This document shows positions 32,080 to 40,000 of a stretch of DNA of 40,000 bases, piece after piece. A program made the translations under genes and the position numbers. Position 1 is the first letter of the stretch. Every line of letters starts with the position of its first letter. This DNA is from Nitrospinota bacterium. GTDB lineage: Bacteria; Nitrospinota; Nitrospinia; JACRGO01. The notes under the pieces are model-generated. The model saw only the letters and a list, made by a program, of their open reading frames with translations. It was not told the origin of the DNA and did no database searches. Location of the stretch: NCBI GenBank assembly GCA_016212295.1, contig JACRGO010000009.1:1-40000 (forward strand), in the 5' to 3' direction.

Positions 32080-34221
32080 ATGGATGAAAGATATCAAAAA
32101 ATGAAAAATTTTTTTGAAAACTTTATTAGCCGGATTAATTGCCTCCCAAGAGGAAAAATATTCCTTCTCTGCTGCGTTATCCTCTCGTTTTTTTTAATTT
32201 CTCTCCAAATGGCTTTCTCCTGGGAAGCCAACCCCTACGGCGATTTTTACGCGGAAAAATCCCCTGTTTTCAAGGGTCTTGGCCCTCACTCCGGCAGGGC
32301 CATGAAGATATCTCCAAGTTCCGTGATTCTTGGTTATGGAGAGTCCATCACATTTCTCACCGTCGGCGGCACCCAGCCCATTACCTATTCCTTGTCTAAC
32401 AAAACTTTTGGGAGTATCAATTCATCGGGGGTTTTTACCGCTAAAAAATATCAAACTAAAGACAAAAAATTCTATGTGATTGCCAAGGACAAGAGAGGTG
32501 ACGAGGCAAAGGCAAAAGTTAGTATAATAAAAAATTCCGTTGAAATAAGTCCCTCCGTTGCCACGCTTGGCTATGGTAACAGCCTCACCTTTGGGGCCGC
32601 CGGGGGTTATGAAAATAGCTACACCTGGACCGTGAGCAATGCAAGCATGGGGACCATTGCGGCTTCCACTGGTTTATTCACGGCAAAAAACACCACCGGC
32701 TCCGTCACGGTCAGGGCAAAGGATTCCGCCGGAACCCAAGGGACCGCCATAGTGTATGTAGTGGAGAGCGGATTGACTGTCAAACCTTCGGTGGTTGTTT
32801 TGGAAAGAGGGCAAGCTATTACTTTTACCGCTTCAGGCGGCACGGGATCATACACATGGCAAGTAAATGATTCGAACCTCGGCTCCATTGACTCAGCCAC
32901 CGGGAAATTCACCGCAAGTTATAGCACCGGGAAAACTTATATTTCTGTCACCGATTCCGGGGGATCCAAGGGAACGGCTGAGGTGGAAGTCATCAAGGCG
33001 GTGGTCAAGGTCCAACCCTCGATTTTGACAATAACCAGGGGAGGAACCCAGACCTTTACCGCCACAGGAGGGACTGGCACATATTTTTGGACGTCTAGTG
33101 ATGTATCGCTTGGGAACATTATTTTTAATACCGGAAGATTCACGGCGCTTAATACCGAAGGCACTTTAACCATAAACGTTGAGGATAGCGCAGGGAATAA
33201 AGGTTCCGGCTCTGTCACTATTATTGGGACATCGGTAACTGTCATCCCTTCCACTATAACGGTGGCAAGGGGAAATACCCAGCAATTTTCAGCAACAGGC
33301 GGGACCGGGACTTATTTTTGGACCGTTTCGGATCAAACCCTTGGCGCCATAGACAGCGCCGGGCTTTTTACCGCCCGCGCAACAGGAACTTTAAAGGTCA
33401 CGGTTTCCGATAGCGCAGGAAATACCGGCACGGCCACGGTTACAATTACCGTGACATCATTAACAGTCAGCCCCTCCACTATCAGTGTAGCGAGAGGAAG
33501 AACCCAACAATTTTCAGCCGCAGGCGGGACCGGGACTTATTTTTGGGCCGTTTCGGATAAAACTCTCGGCTCTATTGACAGCAATGGACTTTTTACGGCC
33601 AGCGGCGGTTCAGGCACTCTCACGGTAACGGCGTCTGACAGCGCCGGTAACACGGGTACAGCAACAGTTACTGTTGCGGCGTCATCTTTGACCGTCAGCC
33701 CTTACACCGTTACCCTTGGAAGAAGACAAACCCAGCAATTCACGTCAACTGGCGGAAGCGGTACCGTGTACTGGTCAGTGACGGATCGAACTCTCGGCTC
33801 AATTAGTACCACCGGACTATTCACGGCCAAAACCACCCTTGGCACAACTGCAATAACCGCCACGGATTCCCTTGGAAATAGCGGCACGGCCTCAGTAACC
33901 GTCGATAAAACGGTCCTGGACATTTCCCCGCCGTCCTGGTTCGTGTCGAATTCCGTTGGAGAGGCAGGGGCGTCCACCACGAATAGCTTCAGCGTTTCAG
34001 GAGGGAGCGGGAGCTACTACTGGTCCATTTCCAATAATACCACCACCGCCAGTTACATATCTCCCACGCATTTCAGCGTGTCAAGCCCGAACACGGCTGT
34101 CACCAACATCATTACTGTCACTATCCCCGCTTCGAACCTAGGAAACCAAACCCTTACCGTTCTGGTTCAGGATACCTATGGCGATTCGGGAACGGCCACC
34201 GTCACTGTCCAAGCCAAATAA
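32080..34221 (+). CDS. Surface protein with eight Ig-like repeats
   Basis: A 713-residue exported protein. After a basic N-terminus and a signal/anchor helix (about 27-45) come eight beta-rich repeats of about 75-80 residues. Each starts with a (V/I)xPS(x)xTxxRGxxxxF segment (KISPSSVILGYGESITF, TVSPSTISVARGRTQQF) and carries GGTGTYFWxVSD, LGSIDSxGLFTA and DSAGNTGTATVTV. These resemble bacterial Ig-like (BIG) domains. Repeats 5 and 6 are nearly identical even in DNA, which suggests recent duplication or gene conversion. There is no C-terminal anchor or sorting signal. Start may be ATG 32101 instead of 32080. A role in adhesion or as an extracellular matrix part is likely but unproven. Confidence 0.85.
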   Translation: MDERYQKMKNFFENFISRINCLPRGKIFLLCCVILSFFLISLQMAFSWEANPYGDFYAEKSPVFKGLGPHSGRAMKISPSSVILGYGESITFLTVGGTQPITYSLSNKTFGSINSSGVFTAKKYQTKDKKFYVIAKDKRGDEAKAKVSIIKNSVEISPSVATLGYGNSLTFGAAGGYENSYTWTVSNASMGTIAASTGLFTAKNTTGSVTVRAKDSAGTQGTAIVYVVESGLTVKPSVVVLERGQAITFTASGGTGSYTWQVNDSNLGSIDSATGKFTASYSTGKTYISVTDSGGSKGTAEVEVIKAVVKVQPSILTITRGGTQTFTATGGTGTYFWTSSDVSLGNIIFNTGRFTALNTEGTLTINVEDSAGNKGSGSVTIIGTSVTVIPSTITVARGNTQQFSATGGTGTYFWTVSDQTLGAIDSAGLFTARATGTLKVTVSDSAGNTGTATVTITVTSLTVSPSTISVARGRTQQFSAAGGTGTYFWAVSDKTLGSIDSNGLFTASGGSGTLTVTASDSAGNTGTATVTVAASSLTVSPYTVTLGRRQTQQFTSTGGSGTVYWSVTDRTLGSISTTGLFTAKTTLGTTAITATDSLGNSGTASVTVDKTVLDISPPSWFVSNSVGEAGASTTNSFSVSGGSGSYYWSISNNTTTASYISPTHFSVSSPNTAVTNIITVTIPASNLGNQTLTVLVQDTYGDSGTATVTVQAK

Positions 34222-34243
34222 AATATTTGCAATACTCACGGTC

Positions 34244-34462
34244 TCAGGCCACGGTATTTACGCGTTGACCTACTTGCGTCATGATGGCATTTACCTGTTT
34301 GGTGACAAAGCTGGATATTTCCCTGGAAGTGGACAACGCCTGGCCGGGGGACTTTGCTCCAGATCCGCTCTCCTGGTCCAATGGATTTATTTTGGTTGTT
34401 GACGACCGGAGAATAGAATGAGTTATAGTGGCAATTTCTCCAGCGGACATTTTTCCAGGCAT
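34244..34462 (-). CDS. Small hypothetical protein
   Basis: A 72-residue frame whose ATG is preceded by GGAG at 8 bases. The sequence is polar and helical with a Ser/Gly-rich middle (ESGSGAKSPGQALS) and ends FVTKQVNAIMTQVGQRVNTVA. It is convergent with the Ig-repeat gene (22-base gap). I recognise no family. The good ribosome site and absence of any competing frame support it; short length and lack of known relatives weaken it. Confidence 0.5.
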   Translation of the reverse strand: MPGKMSAGEIATITHSILRSSTTKINPLDQESGSGAKSPGQALSTSREISSFVTKQVNAIMTQVGQRVNTVA

Positions 34463-34559
34463 GATAGACTCCGGATTTTGTCTTTTTTAGTCAATATAAC
34501 TCAAAAGCACAAAATTTCAACCATTAAGTGGAAATTTATCTATACGGCAAAGGAAAAAT

Positions 34560-34838
34560 ATGGCAAGGTTTTCATTAAGCGCCCAGGACGCTATAAAAGT
34601 GATTGGCGTGATGGCAAGTTTTATCCTCCCATTGTTCAATATCCCCTTGGTCCTTAAAATAAGAAAAAGAAAATCATCGAAGGACCTTTCCTTAACATGG
34701 GCGTTAGGGGTTTGGATTTGTATTTTATTCATGACGCCTGCTGCGTTTTATTCCAGTGATATAGTATTCAAGGTTTTCGGCATGGCTAATTTAGCTCTAT
34801 TCTCCGTTGTCACCTTTTATGTTTTGAAATATCGTTAG
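34560..34838 (+). CDS. SemiSWEET-like (PQ-loop) small membrane protein
   Basis: A 92-residue protein with three membrane helices (about 11-31, 43-62, 68-88), the size and layout of bacterial SemiSWEET sugar transporters, which work as dimers. The stretch [20 protein letters not shown] after helix 1 corresponds to the PQ-loop region (family form PQLxKxxKTKSAxGLS); here the PQ itself is replaced by LFNIP. AAAGGA lies before the ATG. The 3' end overlaps the convergent uxs gene by 42 bases. Confidence 0.75.
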   Translation: MARFSLSAQDAIKVIGVMASFILPLFNIPLVLKIRKRKSSKDLSLTWALGVWICILFMTPAAFYSSDIVFKVFGMANLALFSVVTFYVLKYR

Positions 34839-35780
34839 CGCATGGGGAAGTAATAATTTGCTTTTAAAATACTCTATCGTCCTTTCAAGGCCATCCTCCA
34901 GCGATACTTTCGGTTCCCATCCCAATGTTCTCCTGGCGCGGCTTATGTCAGGTTGTCTGACCTTTGGATCATCCTCCGGCAATGGCTTGAAAACGACCTT
35001 GCCTTTGCTTCCCGTGGACTCAAGAATTTTTTTAGCCATGTCCAGAATTGTCATTTCATGCGGATTACCGATATTCACCGGCTCAGTTTCCCCGGACATT
35101 AACAGCCGGTAAAGGCCCTCCGCGAGGTCGGAGACATAACAAAAACTCCTGGTTTGTGAACCGTCTCCATACACGGTCAAGTCTTCACCACGAAGGGCCT
35201 GGCTGATGAAGTTGGGAACCGCGCGTCCGTCCCTAATGCGCATTCGAGGCCCGAAGGTGTTGAATATGCGCACGATTCTTGTTTTAACCTGATGGTATCT
35301 GTGGTAGGCCATGGTCATGGCCTCAGCGAAGCGTTTTGCCTCATCGTACACTCCCCTTGGACCTATGGGATTTACGTTGCCCCAATAGTCTTCCTTTTGA
35401 GGATGCACCAAGGGATCGCCATACACCTCCGAGGTGGAGGCCAGAAGAATAGTGGCCCCCTTTTCCTTGGCTAATCCTAACACTTTATGGGTGCCGAGTG
35501 AACCCACCTTCAGGGTCTGGATCGGGTGCTCCAGGTAGTCTATTGGACTGGCCGGGGAAGCGAAATGGAGGATATAGTCAACCTTGCCTTCAATATGGAT
35601 GTAGTTGGTGACGTCGTGTTTAATGAATCTGAAGTTTTCAGAATGGATATGGGCGAAATTTTCAACGTCCCCGGTAAGCAGGTTATCCATTGATATAACC
35701 TCGTGTCCCTTTTCCAAAAAATACTCAATCAAATGGGAGCCGATGAATCCGGCCCCTCCGGTAATAAGCGTTCGCGGCAT
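34797..35780 (-). CDS. uxs: UDP-glucuronate decarboxylase (UDP-xylose synthase)
   Basis: An NAD-dependent short-chain dehydrogenase-type enzyme that converts UDP-glucuronate to UDP-xylose. The 327 residues contain the [10 protein letters not shown] nucleotide loop (8-17), the active-site T116-S-E118 with VYGDP, and Y145-x-x-x-K149 (VYDEAK); [14 protein letters not shown] and [18 protein letters not shown] are typical of the decarboxylase rather than of dTDP-glucose dehydratase. GGGAGGAA precedes the start, inside the end of ugd. The last 16 or so residues extend past the family's normal end, into the overlap with the SemiSWEET gene. It uses the product of the gene directly upstream. Confidence 0.92.
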   Translation of the reverse strand: MPRTLITGGAGFIGSHLIEYFLEKGHEVISMDNLLTGDVENFAHIHSENFRFIKHDVTNYIHIEGKVDYILHFASPASPIDYLEHPIQTLKVGSLGTHKVLGLAKEKGATILLASTSEVYGDPLVHPQKEDYWGNVNPIGPRGVYDEAKRFAEAMTMAYHRYHQVKTRIVRIFNTFGPRMRIRDGRAVPNFISQALRGEDLTVYGDGSQTRSFCYVSDLAEGLYRLLMSGETEPVNIGNPHEMTILDMAKKILESTGSKGKVVFKPLPEDDPKVRQPDISRARRTLGWEPKVSLEDGLERTIEYFKSKLLLPHALTIFQNIKGDNGE

Positions 35781-35784
35781 CGTG

Positions 35785-37077
35785 TTATTTCCTCCCTATG
35801 CTGTAGTATTCAAAGCCAAGCCTGCGTTTCCGCTCAGGATCATACATATTGCGTCCGTCAAAGATAACCGGGCAGGCCATTTCATTTTTTATTCGTTCGA
35901 GGTTGAGGAGCTTGAATTCCCTCCACTCCGTGATAATAATCAGCGCATGGGCCCCTTTGGCCGCATCGTAGGAACTTTTGCAAAATTCCACTTTAGGGAG
36001 GATTTTCCTAGCGCTTTCCATTGCGACGGGGTCGTACGCCTTGACCCTCGCGCCCTTTGCGAGAAGTTTCTGGATGACTTCAATGGATTTGGCTTCCCGC
36101 AGATCATCCGTGTCCGGCTTGAACGCCAAGCCAAGAATACCAATGGTTTTGTCCTTTAATTTCTTAAACCTTTTTTCAATCCGGCCAACGAAAAAGTCGA
36201 CTCTCTGATCGTTTATCTGAATAACATTTTCTAACAGGTTGAATTTGAGGCCGAATTTTTTGGCGGTATGGACTAGGGAATGCACGTCCTTGGGAAAGCA
36301 GGAGCCGCCATATCCGAGACCGGCGTTCAGGAATTCCCTTCCGATCCTGGAATCATAGCCCATGCCCTTGGCTACGTCCGTTATATTGGCCCCGGCGGTT
36401 TCGCAGAGGTCGGCGATGGCGTTGATAAAGGAAATCTTCGTGGCGAGAAAGGAATTGGATGCGTATTTTATGATCTCAGCGCTGTTGACGTCCGTTATCA
36501 GCATCGGCCTTTCCAATGGAGAATAAAGTTCAAGAAATCTATTCGCCACTTTTTTATTGGGGACTCCTATTACAATCCGGTCGGGCGTAAGACAGTCCTT
36601 GATAGCGGAGCCTTCGCGGAGAAACTCAGGATTGGACACCACGTCGAAATCCACCTGGTATTTTTTATTTTTTTCAATGATTTCCCTCACCAGATCGCCG
36701 GTGCCAACCGGCACGGTGCTTTTATTAACGATTATTTTATATTCACGGAGGTTGCCGGCGATCTCCCTGGCGGCGGATTCCACGAAGGACAGGTTGGTCT
36801 CGCCATTGTTCTTTTGCGGCGTTCCCACGCATATAAATATGATTTCGGATTTGTTGACCCCCTCGCTCAGATTAGTGGTAAAGGACAGTCTTTGGTCCTC
36901 AATGTTGCTTTGCAGCATTTCCTTCAGACCTGGCTCATAGATGGTGGGGATGCCGCGCTTTAATTTGGCTATCTTTGCCTTGTCCGAATCCACGCATACC
37001 ACCTCGTTTCCAAGGTCCGAGAAAACGACCCCGGTAACAAGGCCGACGTAACCCGTGCCTATAACGCAAATATTCAT
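35785..37077 (-). CDS. ugd: UDP-glucose 6-dehydrogenase
   Basis: A cytosolic enzyme that oxidises UDP-glucose to UDP-glucuronate with two NAD+. The 430-residue sequence shows the [10 protein letters not shown] nucleotide loop (7-16), [18 protein letters not shown] (118-128), [13 protein letters not shown], and the catalytic C260 in [10 protein letters not shown]. Length is normal. AGGAGA stands before the ATG. It sits 4 bases ahead of uxs, giving the pathway UDP-Glc to UDP-GlcA to UDP-Xyl in one operon. Confidence 0.95.
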   Translation of the reverse strand: MNICVIGTGYVGLVTGVVFSDLGNEVVCVDSDKAKIAKLKRGIPTIYEPGLKEMLQSNIEDQRLSFTTNLSEGVNKSEIIFICVGTPQKNNGETNLSFVESAAREIAGNLREYKIIVNKSTVPVGTGDLVREIIEKNKKYQVDFDVVSNPEFLREGSAIKDCLTPDRIVIGVPNKKVANRFLELYSPLERPMLITDVNSAEIIKYASNSFLATKISFINAIADLCETAGANITDVAKGMGYDSRIGREFLNAGLGYGGSCFPKDVHSLVHTAKKFGLKFNLLENVIQINDQRVDFFVGRIEKRFKKLKDKTIGILGLAFKPDTDDLREAKSIEVIQKLLAKGARVKAYDPVAMESARKILPKVEFCKSSYDAAKGAHALIIITEWREFKLLNLERIKNEMACPVIFDGRNMYDPERKRRLGFEYYSIGRK

Positions 37078-37092
37078 GCTTTTCTCCTATTT

Positions 37093-38400
37093 TTACAATC
37101 TGACTATTTTGCCTGCGTTGTTGGGAATACCCTTGGTCGCGTTCCGGCAATCCATGATTAAGGGCGCCTGGTCGACGATCCATTGATAATCGTATTGATC
37201 GTGGTCCGCGCAAATAATAACGCAATCTGACTCCTTCAACGCGGCTTGTGCAAGCTTCGAATTTGAAATATTTCTATATTGATGGTTCATGGGAATAAAC
37301 GGCTCGTTATAAGAGACCTCGGCCCCTTTCTCAAGAAGGCGGTCTATAATGTCCAATGCCGGGGATTCCCTTATATCGTCAATGTTTTTCTTATAAGCGA
37401 TACCCAAAACAAAAATCTTGGCGCCGTTTAAACTTTTTTTACGCAAGTTAAGGGAGTCCATCACCTTGGAGACAACAAATGCCGGCATGGACGTGTTTAT
37501 CTCCTCGGCCAAGTCGATAAACCTTGCCTTGTAGTTCAGGACCCTCATTTTCCATGCCAGGTATTGCGGGTCCACCGGTATGCAATGCCCGCCCAATCCC
37601 GGCCCCGGATAAAAAGGAATGAATCCGAAAGGCTTCGTTGCCGCGGCATCGATTACTTCCCATACATTTATGTCAAGTTTTTCGCATATCATGGTTATTT
37701 CGTTCACTAGCCCTATGTTCACCGCCCGGAACGTGTTCTCCAGTAGTTTGACCATCTCCGCGGTTTTTGTGGAGGAAACACGGACGACCTTATCCGCCAC
37801 CGAGGAATAAATTTCTTGCGCCAGCCGCGAGCATTCCTTAGTGGTTCCTCCAACCACCTTGGGAGTATTTCTGATGGAATAGACCTTGTTTCCAGGATCT
37901 ATCCTTTCAGGGGAAAAAGCCAGGAAAAAGTCTATCCCCACTTTCATCCCGGTTTCCTCGAAAACAGGCTGAACCACTTCTTCAGTAGTGCCGGGATAAG
38001 TAGTGCTTTCAAGGATGATCAACTGGCCGCGTCTTAAATGGGCCTTTATTTCATTTGTCGCGCTGATAATAAAGGAAAGGTCAGGGTCCTTTGTCTTTAC
38101 AAGGGGAGTAGGAACGCAGATGATGATGGAATCCATTTCCTTGAGTTTTCCCGGCTCAACCACAAAGGCAAGCCGGTGGTTTTCCATCTCTTTCTTCAAC
38201 TCAGCGGAAGACACATCAGCGACGTAGCTTTCCCCTTTATTCAGTATTCCTACTTTTTCTGGATTTCTTTCGAATCCGGTGACCCTGAATCCAGCCTTGG
38301 CGAATTCCAGGGCCAGAGGCAAGCCGACATAACCTAAGCCAATCACGCCTATCTGAATTTCCCTTCGTTTAATCCTGTCGAGAAAACCGTTCATTTCCAT
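37093..38400 (-). CDS. UDP-N-acetylhexosamine 6-dehydrogenase (WbpA/WecC type)
   Basis: A second, distinct nucleotide-sugar dehydrogenase of 435 residues. It has the GLGYVGLPLALEFAKAG loop (21-37), CVPTPL (95-100), ILESTTYPGTTEEV, FSPERIDPGN, and catalytic C273 in GPGLGGHCIPVDPQYL. The GLGGHCIPVDP form marks the WbpA/WecC branch, which oxidises UDP-GlcNAc or UDP-ManNAc to the uronic acid; WbpA (UDP-GlcNAc) is the better guess. AGGAGA precedes the ATG. It lies between fmt (9-base gap) and ugd (15-base gap). The substrate epimer is inferred. Confidence 0.88.
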   Translation of the reverse strand: MEMNGFLDRIKRREIQIGVIGLGYVGLPLALEFAKAGFRVTGFERNPEKVGILNKGESYVADVSSAELKKEMENHRLAFVVEPGKLKEMDSIIICVPTPLVKTKDPDLSFIISATNEIKAHLRRGQLIILESTTYPGTTEEVVQPVFEETGMKVGIDFFLAFSPERIDPGNKVYSIRNTPKVVGGTTKECSRLAQEIYSSVADKVVRVSSTKTAEMVKLLENTFRAVNIGLVNEITMICEKLDINVWEVIDAAATKPFGFIPFYPGPGLGGHCIPVDPQYLAWKMRVLNYKARFIDLAEEINTSMPAFVVSKVMDSLNLRKKSLNGAKIFVLGIAYKKNIDDIRESPALDIIDRLLEKGAEVSYNEPFIPMNHQYRNISNSKLAQAALKESDCVIICADHDQYDYQWIVDQAPLIMDCRNATKGIPNNAGKIVRL

Positions 38401-38409
38401 ACTGTTCTC

Positions 38410-39348
38410 CTATGATTTTGTAAATTTTTCTCCAATTTCAAGTTTATGCCCCTGAACAAACTGAAATGCGTCCATCCTTTTTTTGCCTTCCATCTGGATT
38501 TCCCTTAAAAGGACGTACCCTTCTTTTGCTGAAACGTGAATACCCCCGCGGTCAATTTTTACTATTTGGCCTGGAGCAACAGCAGGCATGTCCAGACCGG
38601 AAATTTCCGTTTTCCATACTCTTATCCTGTTTCCATTTAGAAAGGCGCAGGCACCGGGCCGGAGGACCAAGCCTCTTACCATATTGACTATGTCAGTGTT
38701 TTTATTTTCCCAACGGATCAAGCCATCTTCTTTTTTAAGGCGAGGGGCATATGTAACTTCCTCCGGATTTTGGGGTCTGGGCGTGATTTTTCCAGCCTCT
38801 AATTTTTCAAGGGTTTCCAGCACCAGCCTGGCGCCGGACTTGGAAAGTCTTTCATATAAAAACGTAACGTCCGCCCCGGAAGGAATCATTATCTCCTCTT
38901 GCAAGAGAATATCCCCGCTATCCAGTCCCTCATCCATCAGCATCGTGGTGTTTCCAGTCCTTGTTTCTCCCTTTATTAAAGCCCATTCCATTGGAGCGGC
39001 TCCCCTGTATTTTGGGAGGAGGGAGGCATGGAGATTGACGCAGCCAAAAGAAGGAAGGCCAAGGATGCCCTTGGGAATAATTTGGCCAAAGGCCACCACG
39101 ACGATTATGTCCGGCCTTAGGGCCGTCAGATTTTTCTTAAAATTTTCCTCCCTTACGTTTTCCGGCTGGAAGACCGGTATGTCATGCCGTAAAGCTTCTC
39201 TTTTTATCGGAGAGGATTCGATAGTTCTACCCCTCCCTTTTGGCCTATCCGGTTGGGTTACAGCCGCGATCACCTCATGCCTGGAATCCAATAACCCTTG
39301 GAAGGCTGGAAGGGCAAAATCCGGGGTACCCATGAAAATAATTTTCAT
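38410..39348 (-). CDS. fmt: Methionyl-tRNA formyltransferase
   Basis: This enzyme adds a formyl group from 10-formyl-THF to initiator Met-tRNA. The 312 residues show FMGTPDFALP (5-14), the catalytic N105/H107 in VNLHASLLPKYRGAAP and D143 in GLDSGDIL, with the C-terminal OB-like domain following (GALR-like VRGLVLRPGACAFLNG). The start overlaps the def stop as ATGA. def and fmt are coupled as in many bacteria. Confidence 0.97.
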   Translation of the reverse strand: MKIIFMGTPDFALPAFQGLLDSRHEVIAAVTQPDRPKGRGRTIESSPIKREALRHDIPVFQPENVREENFKKNLTALRPDIIVVVAFGQIIPKGILGLPSFGCVNLHASLLPKYRGAAPMEWALIKGETRTGNTTMLMDEGLDSGDILLQEEIMIPSGADVTFLYERLSKSGARLVLETLEKLEAGKITPRPQNPEEVTYAPRLKKEDGLIRWENKNTDIVNMVRGLVLRPGACAFLNGNRIRVWKTEISGLDMPAVAPGQIVKIDRGGIHVSAKEGYVLLREIQMEGKKRMDAFQFVQGHKLEIGEKFTKS

Positions 39349-39926
39349 TGACGTGGCGCGGACCCGGAAAAGGCGCGGGAAGAGAAGTTTTTAATGGATT
39401 TAGGCTTCCTCTCTAAATCTGTTTTTGTCTCCGGACGATTTTTTTGGTATTTTTTTTTTAACTTGTTCTTTTTTTTTTCCGGAAGGTGGTCCCAAAACAA
39501 TAATCCATCCAAGTGGTCGATTTCATGTTGGATGACCCTTGCAAGGATGTCATCCGCCTCCATGACAAACTCCACGCCGCCGGCATCCATCCCCGCTACT
39601 TCCACCCTTTTCGGTCTCGTTATCTCCTCGAATATTTCAGGAATGCTCAAGCATCCTTCTTCAAGGGCCACCTCTCCTTCGGAAGTTTTTATAATTGGGT
39701 TGATTAAAACCAGCATCTCCGGTTTTGCCTGGATTTTCATCATGTTCAGGATAACGATTCGACCCAAAACGCCAACCTGAGGGGCCGCGAGCGCCAGCCC
39801 GGGAAGAGAATATAAAGCCTTCTTCATCTGGTCTATCAGGATCAAACAATCCTTGGAAAAGTCCGTGACCTTTTCGCATTTGGCGCTTAGAATAGGGTCC
39901 GGGAAAAATTTTAAATCCAATTTCAT
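39345..39926 (-). CDS. def: Peptide deformylase
   Basis: A metalloenzyme that removes the N-formyl group from new proteins. The 193 residues contain the three motifs: GLALAAPQVG (43-52; the third position is Ala where Gly is usual), EEGCLSIPE with C92 as metal ligand, and QHEIDHLDG with H134, E135 and H138. The C-terminal 40 residues are lysine-rich and charged. No Shine-Dalgarno is clear. TATAAT on the minus strand at 39966-39961 could be a -10; its -35 is weak. Confidence 0.97.
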   Translation of the reverse strand: MKLDLKFFPDPILSAKCEKVTDFSKDCLILIDQMKKALYSLPGLALAAPQVGVLGRIVILNMMKIQAKPEMLVLINPIIKTSEGEVALEEGCLSIPEIFEEITRPKRVEVAGMDAGGVEFVMEADDILARVIQHEIDHLDGLLFWDHLPEKKKNKLKKKYQKNRPETKTDLERKPKSIKNFSSRAFSGSAPRQ

Positions 39927-40000
39927 TTGGAAAAAGCCGGGAAATTTGTTAAAATCAAAAATTATAAAATAAAAACCGGCAATTCAGCAAATTTTTTTAA

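Noticed and set aside
34797-35780. dTDP-glucose 4,6-dehydratase for the uxs gene
   Set aside because: The active-site context STSEVYGDP and [11 protein letters not shown] is that of UDP-glucuronate decarboxylase.
38588-39394. 268-codon plus-strand frame
   Set aside because: Antisense to fmt and def, both well supported.

Overview
The window comes from a diderm (Gram-negative-type) bacterium, probably an uncultured or deep-branching lineage. The cell-division cluster is ordered as in Desulfobacterota and Nitrospirota-like genomes. There is also a periplasmic-glucan synthase pair, a secreted zinc phospholipase-like protein and a type A RNase P RNA. I cannot place it in a phylum from sequence alone. 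GC looks moderate, genes are packed, and many intergenic spacers hold degenerate word repeats arranged as long inverted repeats, with a different word in almost every gap.

Layout. 1-6685 (minus): the start of a secreted PEGA-like/Kelch protein running off the left edge, an LtaS/OpgB-like phosphoglycerol transferase, an NdvB-like GH17-GT2 glucan synthase, and a small unrecognised protein with an internal duplication. 6881-9599 (plus): a cytidylate-kinase-like protein, a PilZ protein, a small secreted twin-CX10C protein, a bacterial PH-like membrane protein and a small zinc ribbon. 9758-10116: rnpB. 10530-13385 (plus): a 951-residue TIR-STAND-TPR protein, a likely NADase-type immune sensor. 13595-14644 (minus): a DUF1611 protein related to D-glutamate N-acetyltransferase.

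14801-29223 (minus): the dcw cluster, transcribed mraZ-rsmH-ftsL-ftsI-murF-mraY-ftsW-murG-murB-ddl-ftsQ-ftsA-ftsZ. Relative to the usual order, murE, murD and murC are absent, and repeat arrays occupy the three junctions where they would sit. mraZ has a near-consensus sigma70 promoter followed by a five-unit, 10-bp-period repeat that looks like a variant MraZ operator (TGCCG instead of TGGGA).

29579-31904 (plus): a MobA-like nucleotidyltransferase, a zinc phospholipase C-like exported protein and nusB, with overlapping or touching ends. 32080-34221 (plus): a surface protein of eight Ig-like repeats. 34244-34838: a small hypothetical gene and a SemiSWEET-like transporter. 34797-39926 (minus): def-fmt-UDP-sugar 6-dehydrogenase (WbpA type)-ugd-uxs, which links N-terminal methionine processing to supply of UDP-uronic acids and UDP-xylose for surface polysaccharide.

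Together the window is mostly envelope biology: peptidoglycan precursors and septation, periplasmic glucan, nucleotide sugars and surface proteins. One probable defence gene and one c-di-GMP-type (PilZ) gene lie between. The observations most worth following are the Mur-ligase-shaped holes filled by repeats, the variant MraZ operator, the TIR-STAND-TPR gene that seems to have absorbed intergenic words, and the repeat-encoded murB N-terminus.
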